NCBI GenBank assembly: GCA_028641055.1
Contig: CM054061.1
Coordinates: forward strand, 120,471,186-120,535,185
DNA from: Alopecurus myosuroides
Lineage: Eukaryota > Streptophyta > Magnoliopsida > Poales > Poaceae
Length of the DNA: 64,000 nt
Direction: 5' to 3'
Positions 11,766 through 22,201 of this stretch are shown piece by piece. The first letter of the stretch is position 1; each line of letters begins with the position of its first letter. The notes beneath the pieces were generated by a model. That model worked only from the letters and a program-made list of their open reading frames with translations. It did not search any database and was not told the DNA's origin. A program made the position numbers and the translations under genes.

Positions 11766-14135
11766 ACATCCCCAAGCTTAACCCATGCTCGTCCTCGAGT
11801 ATGAAGGTGATAAAACTAAGATGGGTTTTGCATATTGAAACAATCATGGGATATCAAGGAGGATTATTCATGCTACATATAATCAAATGATTAATACTAG
11901 AAATGAGTAGCAATATACAATTCATGTTGTAAGAAATATCAAATATGCAAGCAAAGATGCTTCATGAAAGTTCACAAAGTGTATAATGAAATAAAAGCAC
12001 TATGGACCAAATGCATACACAAAATGAAAAATAAATCCTATATTTCTCAAAGAATAGCATAACGGAGAATAGAAAATATAGTGGACACTTTGGAGAAAAT
12101 TGAGTAGAGGTAAAACATGATCAAGTCTTATTTAGCCTCTAAATTATTCAACTAAAATTACTAACTAAAATTTTGTATCCATTGATCTAGGACTCTCATT
12201 GCCCCTTTATCACTAGCATCTTAAAATTGTGAGTATTGAAGTAATGAGAATGACAAGGTGGTTGAAAGCCTCATGCCCCGTGAGTGTGAAAACCTACTCC
12301 ATGATTACTCAACTTAAGATTCCTAATAAGATTTGTAAAATCATAATAAGTATTAATGACATCATAGAGAACCGCAAAGAGGTACCTCTTGCCCCATGAC
12401 ATGGAAACAAGCCCATGTTACAATGACAAGATGAACAAACGGAGTAGACTCGTCATCCTTTTTATTTTCATTCACTATTATGCATAACTTCTTATTTTAT
12501 TATGGGATGTGTTGTAGAGTCACTCAAGCTGTAAGTAAATTTCCACCATGATAAAGCATGGCTTGGGTTAGCGGCCCAATGCGTTTCTCTAGTCATATAG
12601 ATACTTACTCATCAAAACTTACTAATCCTCTATTTCATTTCGGCATGGCAGGAGTCCAAAAACAAAAGTACATGATATCAACCAAATGTAATTTTTTTTG
12701 TGCAATGTTGAAAGCTTTCCGGTGATACACGTTTATAGCTAGCTCCCAACCACACACTTGTCAAACGCAAAACTTGTGGCTCCCATTATTGGGTCATGTT
12801 TATTAGATGCATAAAAAGTAAAGTGTGCCTTCAAAAGTTCGTGAGAGTCCTATCCCAAGTTCAACTCATGACAATTAATAAAGTGAATATCTTAATTTAG
12901 AACATAAATAACACAATAACATGGTGAACATACTCGGAATAGCAATGAAGCTAATGGGAAGATATGGTGGACTCACTGGAAATACTTGGCTAAGGAGTGT
13001 TGGAAACAAATTTTTACTTGTTGGAATTTTTTAAATTTTTGGGCTAGCAAGAGGGAGATAGTTGACCAGCTACTATGCATGCATATGTCCATAGAACTAC
13101 TCATTTCATGAAAAACTAAACAAACCAGCAATTAACATCAAGGACATGAATAAGAGATAGCTCAAGACAACATTATTGCAAATTTCTACACATAAAAAGC
13201 CTATAAATCATGCAAACATATGTAGCTCTTCAAATCAACCATGGCATCCCTATTCCAAGTCATAATACTAGAATCCAATAAATTCCAACCCCAAACTACA
13301 GTAGCTCAATCTCATATAAAATGATGGTGGTGGTCTTATCAAAACAAAAATAAAAACAAAAACTAGACGCTTCAAATATCTACGATAAATGCTTTGCTTA
13401 GAAAAACAGAAAGTAGACGTGTGCTAACCAAAAGAGTGTAGCTCCAGTGGGGTGTTCATCACATCCCCAAGCTTATGGCTTTCACCATTCTTGGATGTCT
13501 TGAGGCGCAGCTCCTCTATTCCCTGTGAAAAAACTTCACAAAACATGTTTCTCCCATTCTTTTTCTGTGGGGTGAGATTAGCAAGGACAAACAAATCACA
13601 TGCTTGGTGTGCAAAATTACAAATCAAATGCTCCAGTAGATAGACAATAAGGTTCATTATGTTTTATGTTCACTCTCTTGCTTGAAATAATCATGGAAAT
13701 TCGATTCCCAAACCCAAAGAGTGCATAAAACAAAAGAAGGCAGAATCTGTCCAGAAAAGCAGCAGAAGCAAAACGAACGTTTTTTCCTAAGCTAGACTCG
13801 TCAAAAAAATTAAGCCACTTTTTTTTCTTATAGAGGACGAAAATTTGCAGAACATACTAAAAAATTAGCTCAATCCGACATACCAATAAAAAACTTAAAA
13901 TCATACGGTGAGCAGACTCGTGCTGAAACAGAAATTTCATGCACTAGGATAGCAACTTATAAGTCCAAATGGGTTTGACTTGACTCTTTATTGAAAACTC
14001 CAGAATTAAAACAAAAAAAACTAATCTCTTGAGACAGCAAGAGGACACTAGTAAAATCCAAACAAAAACAACTGGGTTGCCTCCCGTAAAGCGCTTTCTT
14101 TATAGCCATATAGCTAGGCTTTACTTACTTGATAA
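11766..14135. other. Non-coding 3' internal region of the Athila-type element
   Basis: AT-rich sequence between the 3' LTR and the protease remnant, with stops in all frames and no RT or integrase trace. A minus-strand polypurine-like motif TAAGCTTGGGGA lies next to the LTR (11769-11780) and recurs at 13464-13475. Confidence 0.75.
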
Positions 14136-14773
14136 TCAAGAGGGATAAAGCTCATGAGGGAGCTTGTTCTTTAGCGTGCCCCTCTTCCTTGGGAAGTGCT
14201 CCATGCTTTTCTTGTGAGGGAACTGAAACTTGACATTCCCTTCCTTGGAGTCTATGATTGCACCTGTAGTACGAAGAAAAGGTCTACCCAAAATAATAGG
14301 ACTAGGGGATTTATCCCCCATATCCATAATAATAAAATCAACGGGTACAAAGTCATGTGCAATTCAATCATAACATCTTTTACTTGTCCTATAGCATGTT
14401 TAGTAGAGTTATCAGCAAGGACAAATTCACTTGAGCACTTTTCTAAATTTTCTAGTTCTAGCAATTCATATAATTCTTTAGAGAGTACCGATACACTAGA
14501 ACCTAGATCTAACATAACATGGTGAATTTCTTTTCCAATTGAAACTAGCACCTTGGGGATCCATGCATCCCCAAGCTTAGGAGGTAGCATGGCCTCATTC
14601 TTGTACCTAGCATTTTTTTCTTGCAAGACATGATTAGAAATATAAGATCCAAAGCCAGGTTGATTAACATTTATAGTGGGATCACTAACAAATTTTTGTA
14701 GAATAGAAATAAGTTCTTGCAAGCTACTTTTTTCTAAATCAAGCAATGGATCCTTAATTTCAGTAAGCATCAT
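14136..14773 (-). pseudogene. Athila-type retropepsin (protease)
   Basis: The minus-strand frame 14773-14252 carries an aspartic-protease signature, MLDLGSSVSVLSKELYELL. The D-L-G-S triad variant is common in Athila-lineage proteases. A frame change near 14300 is followed by the protease C-terminal motif PIILGRPFLRTTGAIIDSKEG in frame 14327-14136. The domain would process the gag precursor. It is split across two frames, so this copy is probably inactive. Confidence 0.8.
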
Positions 14774-14779
14774 AATTTC

Positions 14780-16151
14780 TTATACTTTACTCTCTAATTT
14801 AGCTAGCATGCTTGATTCATGAGGACTAATTTCATCTTTGCTAGCAACATAAGACATATATGGAAGTAAATATTCAGGGTACTTCACTATTTCATTCAAA
14901 GTTTCTTCTAAGCTAGTAGGTACATGCTCACTTGTATTCTCAGAAATATGATCAATATTTTCAATAATAGGAGCAGAAATAGTAATAGAATTCATTCCTA
15001 CACTAGGTTGTGCTTGTGGCTTTCCTGCTGGCATGCTTAATAGAGTTGCTTGATTATCAGCTAATTTTGACAATGCTTTATCTAAATTCGAAGATTGAAG
15101 TTGCAATCCTTTAATATCACTACTAATGGATGCAATAGACTTATTTAACTCATGTATCATAGCATTGTGAGTAGCAACTTGTTCCATAAGAAATTTATTA
15201 AATTCAGAAATTTCACTAGAAGGCTTCCACATATTTTCATTAGCATTAGGATATGGAACAAAAGGTTTATTTGGCACATAAGGAGGTTTACTATATGAAT
15301 TGTAAGCATTACCAAAACCATTGCTACCATAATTCCTAACAAAATTTAACATCCACACTTTCAGAATTACTACCAACTAGCTCCTGCAAAGGCATATTCT
15401 CCATATTTTGTTTATTAATAAAAGCAAGAATAGTGTCCATTTTAGAAGACAAATCATTGGTTTCTTCAATTGAGTTTATTTTCTTAGTGGGATTGGGTGC
15501 TCTTTCAGTATTCATTGACTATAATTTTGCAATATGCTTTCTAATATTCTCTTAGCCTCACCTACAGTTTTACTCATAAAGGCACCTCCAGCAGCAGAAT
15601 CAAGTATATTTCTAGACATGTAGTTTAGACCATTATAAAAAGAGTGTAGTATGGTACATTAATTTACTCCATGTGATGGGAATGTTCTAATCATTAATTT
15701 AATTCTATCCCATGCCATGGCTACATGTTCATTATCATTTTGCCTAAATGAGAGGATATTATTCCTATTTTGCAAAATTTTAACGGGAGGATAATATTTC
15801 TTAATGAAAGCTTCTTTTAAATCATCCCAAGACTTTATACTAGCTGTAGGTAGTGAAAATAACCATTCTTTAGCCTTTCCTCTAAGTGAAAAAGGAAATA
15901 ATTTCAGTTTTAAAACACTACTTTCCGCATTTTTTTAATTTTTGCATATCACATATTTCCATGAAATCATGAAGATGCATAGAGGCATCCTCCATAGCAC
16001 TACCACCAAATTGCTCTCTAGTAATTAAATTCAATAAACTAGGACTTACTTCATAGCTTTCAGCTTGTATTTCAGGTGTAGTAATTGGCCTAGCAATGAA
16101 TTGGTCATTGGGTGTATTTGTGTAGTCACTTAATTTAGTTCTATCACCCAT
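14780..16151 (-). pseudogene. Athila-type gag, broken
   Basis: Gag begins at 16151 (MGDRTKLSDYTNTPND), continues as a retrotransposon gag domain (LITREQFGGSAMEDASMHLHDF), and is thrown out of frame at a run of seven A residues on the minus strand (15931-15937). The next frame continues gag (LRGKAKEWLFSLP) to about 15660, where more stops occur. The C-terminal portion is open at 15376-14780, with a glutamine/serine-rich linker region. Length and order match Athila gag; the frameshift and stops make it non-functional. Confidence 0.82.
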
Positions 16152-16458
16152 TTTAACGGTTTTTATGTAGTTTTTAATTTTTTATGCAAAACAAAAGTAA
16201 AGTAACTAGGAAAATTCTAAATACTAAAATAAACTAGATAACTAAATGCAAAACTAAAATAAAATATGCAAGACAAAACAAAAACAAGAACAAAAACAAA
16301 AACAAGACAAGAAACAAAACAAGCTACTTGAAAGAAGGTGGAGATAGAAAGGACGGTACTCACGTAGGTGCAACCTCCCCAAGCTTAGGTGTTTGCACAC
16401 CTTGTTGGTGATGAAGACTTCTTGTGAGCTCCCTTGGACAACTCCTTCACCTATGGCT

Positions 16459-16485
16459 CCCCGGCAACGGCGCCAGAAAAACGCT
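16459..16485 (-). other. Internal primer-binding site copy
   Basis: The minus strand reads AGCGTTTTTC then TGGCGCCGTTGCCGGGG. The motif is better preserved than the copy at 17221-17247 and lies beside a partial LTR duplicate rather than the complete LTR. Confidence 0.75.
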
Positions 16486-17247
16486 TGATTGCTAGGTTGA
16501 GACTCCAAGTGCAGAGTGTGTAGCTAGTGGCAAGCCTTCTTCCCCACGAGGGTGACTCGAGGGTTTATATCGAACTCTTGGGGAGCCAGTATTTCAGCAG
16601 TTGTCTTCCAAGCTTCCTCCAGGATCCTGCAAACAAATAGAGAGTTTTATGCCCTCAACCTCACCAAGTGGTTGTCAAGCACAAGGTGTGAGACTTCTAA
16701 ATTGCAATACAAAACTGAAAGTAAATGTGCAATAATTAAATCTACTACTAAATGCAAATGAGAAAATAAATATGCAATGGATTGTTTTTGTATTTTTGTG
16801 ATGCAAGTGGTGATGGAGATAATGTAAATTCGAATTGGAGATGCAAGTAAAGTAAAGTGCAAGTAAAGTAAATTGCAGCAAAGTAACTAGAGTGTTTTCT
16901 TATAATTAAAATAGGACCGGGGTTCATGGTTTCACACTTGCATTCTCTAAAATAAAGTGGTACACGGTGGACATAAAGAATTACATGTGAGATTACAATA
17001 ACATGTTTAACATTGAGTACTTTCATATGGGAATCACGTCCTAGCATAGAGATCTCTACGGTCATATTGATCCCTCTTGTACTCCACCAAGATGCGAAAT
17101 AAATCATAACACCTCGAAAATTAAGGAAAAACCAGAGTATAGCTTTAAGCAATGTGACATGAAATTGAAGTAAGAACTTGCTAGATCTAGTCATGGAGAT
17201 TGATTAGTGTCACTTCAAATCCCCGGCAACTGCGCCAGAAAAACGCT
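16486..17247 (-). repeat. Tandem duplicate: partial LTR plus primer-binding site
   Basis: 16486-17220 repeats the first about 735 bp of the right LTR (from TGATTGCTAGG) and then switches, at the shared string TCCCCGG, into primer-binding-site sequence (17221-17247) that abuts the complete LTR. The internal end of the element therefore carries LTR-end and primer site twice in a row. Confidence 0.88.
17221..17247 (-). other. Primer-binding site next to the 5' LTR
   Basis: The minus strand reads TGGCGCAGTTGCCGGGG, separated from the LTR by AGCGTTTTTC. Compared with the copy at 16459-16485 it has one C-to-A change (CGCC to CGCA). Confidence 0.75.
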
Positions 17248-18950
17248 TGATGGCTAGGTTGAGACTCCAAGTGCAGAGTGTGTAGCTAGTGGCAAGCCTT
17301 CTTCCCCACGAGGGTGACTCGAGGGTTTATATCGAACTCTTGGGGAGCCAGTATTTCAGCAGTTGTCTTCCAACCTTCCTCCAGGATCCTGCAAACAAGT
17401 AGAGAATTTTGTGCCCTCAACCTCACCAAGTGGTTGTCAAGCACAAGGTGTGAGACTTCTAAATTGCAATGCAAAACTGAAAGTAAATGTGCAATAATTA
17501 AATCTACTACTAAATGCAAATGAGAAAATAAATATGCAATGGATTGTTTTTGTATTTTTGTGATGCAAGTGGTGATGGAGATAATGTAAATTCGAATTGG
17601 AGATGCAAGTAAAGTAAAGTGAAAGTAAAGTAAATTGCAGCAAAGTAACTAGAGTGTTTTCTTATATTTAAAATAGGACCGGAGTTCATGGTTTCACACT
17701 TGCATTCTCTCAAATAAAGTGGTAGACGGTGGACATAAAGAATTACATGTGAGATTACAATAACATGTTTAACATTGAGTACTTTCATATGGGCATCACG
17801 TCCTAGCATAGAGATCTCTACGGTCATATTGATCCCTCTTATACTCCACCAAGATGCGAAATAAATCATAACACCTCGATAATTAAGGAAAAACCAGAGT
17901 ATAGCTTTAAGCAATGTGACATGAAGTTGAAGTAAGAACTTGCTAGATCTAGTCATGGAGATTAATTAGTGTCACTTCAAATCCCCGGTAACAAGGTACT
18001 CCTTTTTATCCCTAGTGAGGTCACTAAGAAAGGTTTAACAAAACCTAAGTGGATCGCTGAACTTCTGTCACTTTCACAGCACTAGCCACCCCCCGTTACT
18101 CCAACTAATGCACCCATCACCCCACACACGCTCTCAAGAACTAGATTGATCAAAGCTAGCAAATAAGAACGGGGTACATAAGATACATCTACTCAAATAA
18201 CTCAAGACAAAAAATTGCAATCTCAGATTCAATAACTCATAGAAAAGATCCACCACATAGGAATTACAACGGTGCCCGTAATCATGTGAGGCAGCTCATA
18301 CGGATCTAATTAGTGAAGCACATAGAGAGAGAGATACAAGTGCTACTTCCACAAACCCATAGCCCTGGGATGGACTACTCCCTCTTCATGGAGATGTCGA
18401 TGGAGATGACATTGGAGGGGTAGGAGATCACACCGGCGGCGCCCCGCCGGAGTTTTCCCCCTCCAATCTGGAACTCCAGGTCTCTGTTTCGGTGTTTCGG
18501 CGGCGCTCTTCTCCGTAAGGGTATGGGGGACCCTTTTTATAGTCGGTTTTAGGTCAAGACGGAGTCGGTAAGTCGAAGATCGAAGGAATTGGGGCCACAA
18601 GGGCCAAAAGGGGACCTCTCACGCGGCCAAGGAATCTGGCCGCGTGGAGGTTCCTCTTTTGGGCCTCCTTGCCCAATTCTCATGGATCCTTCACCCGCAA
18701 GTCTTCTCCTTCCAAGAAAATGACCCCCGCAGTTTTTCAGGTGATTTCACGGAAGTTTGCCCCCTGAAACGTCAAAAATATAGAAAACGGGGTTTCTGAC
18801 AGGCAGGGTTAATTCCATAAAAGTTGGGGGACTTTGTAATTTAACCCCAAAATACTATAAAACATTGAATTATACCCTTATATGATGCAATATGTAATAG
18901 AAAACCATGTGAAAATATGCAAAATTCATCTATGCATTTTACATGCATCA
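17248..18950 (-). repeat. 5' LTR of the Athila-type element
   Basis: 1,703 bp, starting TGATGCATG on the minus strand at 18950 and directly followed by the target duplication AGTGC at 18951-18955. It contains the minus-strand TATA box TATAAAAAG at about 18533-18541. Confidence 0.92.
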
Positions 18951-19003
18951 AGTGCCTAGTTGGTAAAGTTGCTCCCATTGTTCGCTAATTTCTCTCTCTC
19001 CAT
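18951..19003 (-). pseudogene. Copia gag, 5' start fragment
   Basis: The minus strand from ATG at 19003 encodes MERERKLANN-like codons (read: M-E-R-E-K-L-A-N-N-G-S-N-F-T-N) and then TAG at 18958-18956, where the family has tryptophan. The frame continues across the insertion into NLRIL at about 10050. The insertion therefore lies about 17 codons into gag, two codons past a nonsense mutation. Confidence 0.8.
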
Positions 19004-20193
19004 GAACATATTGAAATTGAAGGTAGGTGGTGCCATGATCTACAACATATTTGCAAAGACTATTTAGACTATGTTTGTGATAAATTAAGTTCAAGTTAAT
19101 TCTAAAAATATTCCATGAACTCCCACTCAAAAACAACAGCCCTCTTAGTATTATTTAGTGATTACACGAACCAAATTCACTACACCGAAACCTATCATCA
19201 CGTGAGACGGTGTAGTTGCAAAGTCGAACATCAACATGTTGATCATATCATCTATATGAATCATGCTTTACCTTTCGGTTACGTGTTCCAGGCCATGTCT
19301 GTACATGCTAGACTCGCCAAGTAGAACCGTAGTATTGTGTGTGTCTCAAGGCCATGTCTGTACATGCTAGGCTTGAAAACACCCGTTGTATGCGAACGTT
19401 GAGTCTATCACACCCGATCATCATGTGGTGTCTCGAAACAATGAACTTTCTTAACGGTGCATACTTAAAGAAGAACACATTATTATCTTGATATTAAGTG
19501 AGAGGGATCATCTTATAATGCTACCATCGCGATCTAAGCAAAATAAGATGCATAAAAGGATAAACATCACATGCATGGGTAATGTGATATGATATGGTCC
19601 TTCTTGCACTTGATCTCCATCTTGTGCATCATGGTATGATCTCCATCATTCCACCGGCGTGGCACCAAGGTTCGTGGCACCTTCATCTTGATTGTCCATT
19701 ACAACATATCACATGGATATGATATACAGCACGCATGCCATAAAATAAGACAACCATATGGCTCCAGCCGGTATGTCAATAATTTACAAAAGATATTATC
19801 TCATACATAACGTTTGTAACATTGACCATATCACATCACATGCCCTGCAAAAACAAGTTAGACTCATCTAATTTATTTTTGCATATTTTATGTGGCTTGG
19901 GCTTACGAGGATAGAACCGTTCATACCTACGTACAAGAACCACAACGTTGATAAAACATATTTTTAACAACCATTTGTAGATTAGATCTTAACTATAGCA
20001 GGAGAAACGGACACCCCCTTAGTCACAAGTGAGACAAATTCTCTCGTACATAGTATACGTAAACTTAGTCTAGGGCAGCTTCATCCTACTATGCCACCAA
20101 GATCATAAAATACTCAAAGAGGCAAAAACATGATCATCAACGCCCACATACTCCTATATGTTCTACCCGTACAATTCATCTACGCATAGATCC
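19004..20193 (-). other. 5' untranslated leader of the Copia element
   Basis: About 1.2 kb of non-coding sequence between the primer-binding site and the gag ATG. Long leaders are usual in BARE/Angela elements. No other gene is seen. Confidence 0.7.
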
Positions 20194-20194
20194 G

Positions 20195-20206
20195 GCTCTG
20201 ATACCA
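20195..20206 (-). other. Primer-binding site (tRNA-Met type)
   Basis: The minus strand reads TGGTATCAGAGC next to the 5' LTR. This is the standard initiator-tRNA-Met primer site of plant Copia elements and fixes the minus orientation. Confidence 0.88.
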
Positions 20207-20207
20207 C

Positions 20208-21678
20208 TGAAGGGTACGTTGCATAGAAAACAAAAATTTTCCTACGCGCGATAAACCCGAATGGCAAGATCTAATCTATGAGATGAAAGGAAACAGGGAG
20301 AAAGAGAGTCTTGAGATGACATACCGCCGAAGACTCAAAGTGGTACGAGATAATATCTCATTGTTGGCGTAGTCGTACTCATGCCGATCCCGAGTGAGAA
20401 GAAGTGCACCGCAATCCGGCGGTGCCTCTGTAATCGGTCACACGTTCAGCTCGATGAAGACTTCCGTTCCCTCGATCTAGCGGGTTGCGGAAGTAGAGAA
20501 TCCCCCGGAATTCCAGCAGCACGACGGCGTGGTGGTGGTGAAGAATCCCACGGTCAGGACTTCGCCAAGCCGGAAACAATGGAATGGAGCAGCGGGTGGA
20601 GGGAAAAGGAAGTGGGCAAGTGTGTGAAGAAGAGGGAGCTCTCACCCTCCTTTTATAGGGGAGGGGGAGGCAGCCCAAAGGGTAGGTGCGGCCAGCCATG
20701 GGTGCCCCCACCCCTTCCTCTCTTCATGTGAGTGGAAGCCCCACTCACACCCACTCATATTTCCTTAATTTTCCACTTAGAATATCCAAAGGTTTTTCTT
20801 TAATAAATAAATAAAACATTTTTATTTATTTATTTATATTTGTTAATTCCATTAACAAACCTTTGCATGCAGCACCTCAAATCATTTGTTAATTCTATTA
20901 ACAACCATTCGACGAAAAACCCCTTGAACTATTTCAATTTTCCCCGAAACCATTTCGGAGCTGCCCAAAATATTCCTCGGTATTCCGTATCCTCTCTAAA
21001 GCCTCATCAAAACTTAAGTGTGTCACCCTACGGTTCGCGAATATTATAGACATGATCGATACTCCTCTCCGATCAATAATCAACAGCGGGATCTGGAGAT
21101 CCGTGATGACTCCTATATATTCAACGACGACTCTCGTGATCGTGTGAACCTTTCAACGGTGTAACGATTTTCTTTTGTCTCGCGATATTTTACTTGTCCG
21201 AGATCCGATCATCGATATCCACCATAACTTGTTCGATCTCGTTATCCGACAAGTACTCTTTTCTCGTTCCCGTGATATAACATCCTTGTGATCATATCAC
21301 GTTCTTGCAAGCTGTGTCGATGTGATATCACCGAGAGGGCCCTGAGTATATCTATCCGTCACATTGGATGGAAAAATCTCATTCTTGATCCATGAGCTTC
21401 AACTAACACTTTACAAATATCTAATGCCACCTTTATATTCACCCTGTTATGGTGTGACGTTTGATGTCATCAAAGTATTCTTTCGATATTCGTGATTAAC
21501 ATGATCTCATGGTCTAAGGAACAATGTTACTCCGAATGTAAGACATAACAACAAAACTAAATGACTTGATCGTATTGTTATACTTAGTTAGGGTCTAAGT
21601 TCATCACGCCATTCTCCTAATGACATGACCCCGTTATTAACAACATCCAATGTCTATAATCAGGAAACCTTGATCATC
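20208..21678 (-). repeat. 5' LTR of the Copia element, truncated
   Basis: Matches the left LTR from TGAAGGGTACG, but similarity stops after GATCATC at 21678. The about 180 bp that form the LTR start (5950-6127 in the left copy) are missing. The breakpoint lies 69 bp before the Tat-lineage insertion and is not caused by it. Confidence 0.85.
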
Positions 21679-21747
21679 CTCAGTGTATCTCTGAATTTTT
21701 AAAAGCGGTTAAATAAAGAGGATACTTCCCTATTGTGCCATTAGGAT

Positions 21748-22201
21748 TGATGAGGGGATAGTAACCCGGTATGCCGACTCCCTGGTGTGACCCGGCCCAA
21801 ACGGCGGCTGGGCCAGATCCGGCTAAAGGCAAAGAAACTTCTGGGAAGCCCAGGGCGTGTAGCGTTCGTAACCCGGCTTGTGGGTTGCGATAAGGAAAGT
21901 TAGGCTTTGTATGTGGAGTTCGAGTAGGACTCAAGATGTGCCTTGAAGGGCAAGTTAGGGGTGTACGGGTGCTTTATAAACCGGCCCCTAGGTTTAGTTT
22001 GCCAGAGATTCAAGTCATAGTTGTAATACCTATTATCGAGTATCCAGTATCATTGATATCGAGATCCGGCGAGTTATTCTCCGGTTCTCAGATCGCTTTT
22101 GCCATGTCTTCCTTTGAGCTAAACCCTCTCCCGAATACCTGTGTCGACTTGCCCCAAGATCAGTTACCTCAGGTAACATCTGCCGTGATTATCCCACGAC
22201 A
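21748..22201 (+). repeat. 5' LTR of the Tat-lineage element
   Basis: 454 bp, starting TGATGAGGGG and ending CCCACGACA. A TATA-like box (TTTATAAACC) lies near 21971-21980. The first ATG downstream of it is at 22104, still inside the LTR. Confidence 0.93.
21971..21980 (+). promoter_or_regulatory. TATA box of the Tat-lineage LTR
   Basis: TTTATAAACC sits about 130 bp before the first ATG of the gag frame. Its position in the LTR suits the retroelement promoter. Confidence 0.55.

Larger units (their letters stand above)
10064..18950 (-). mobile_element. Athila-lineage Gypsy element (Sabrina-like), gag-protease only
   Basis: An 8.9-kb minus-strand LTR retrotransposon nested in the Copia gag gene. 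LTRs are 10064-11765 and 17248-18950, with TGATGCATG...CCATCA ends on the minus strand and target duplication AGTGC. It contains degenerate gag and protease frames (14136-16151), but I find no RT, RNase H or integrase. A further 2.3 kb between protease and the 3' LTR is non-coding. Gag-protease-only structure and the TGGCGCCGTTGCCGGGGA-type primer site fit non-autonomous Athila relatives such as Sabrina; the exact family name is not verified. The two LTRs differ only slightly, so it is younger than its host element. Confidence 0.85.
4478..21678 (-). mobile_element. Decayed Copia LTR retrotransposon (BARE/Angela type), interrupted
   Basis: Minus-strand Copia element. The 3' LTR is at the left (4478-6127), then a polypurine tract, pol, gag, leader, primer-binding site, and a truncated 5' LTR at the right (20208-21678). 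The internal order gag, protease, integrase, RT, RNase H is that of Copia elements. A second retrotransposon (10064-18950) interrupts gag. Stop codons, lost catalytic residues and many differences between the two LTRs show an old, dead copy. Assignment to BARE/Angela rests on the LTR start TGAAGGGAATATGCCC, the tRNA-Met-type primer site and the recognisable polyprotein. Confidence 0.88.

Noticed and set aside
16254..16508. 84-residue frame at the start of the Athila-type internal region
   Set aside because: It lies in the leader next to the primer-binding site. The true gag start is at 16151.
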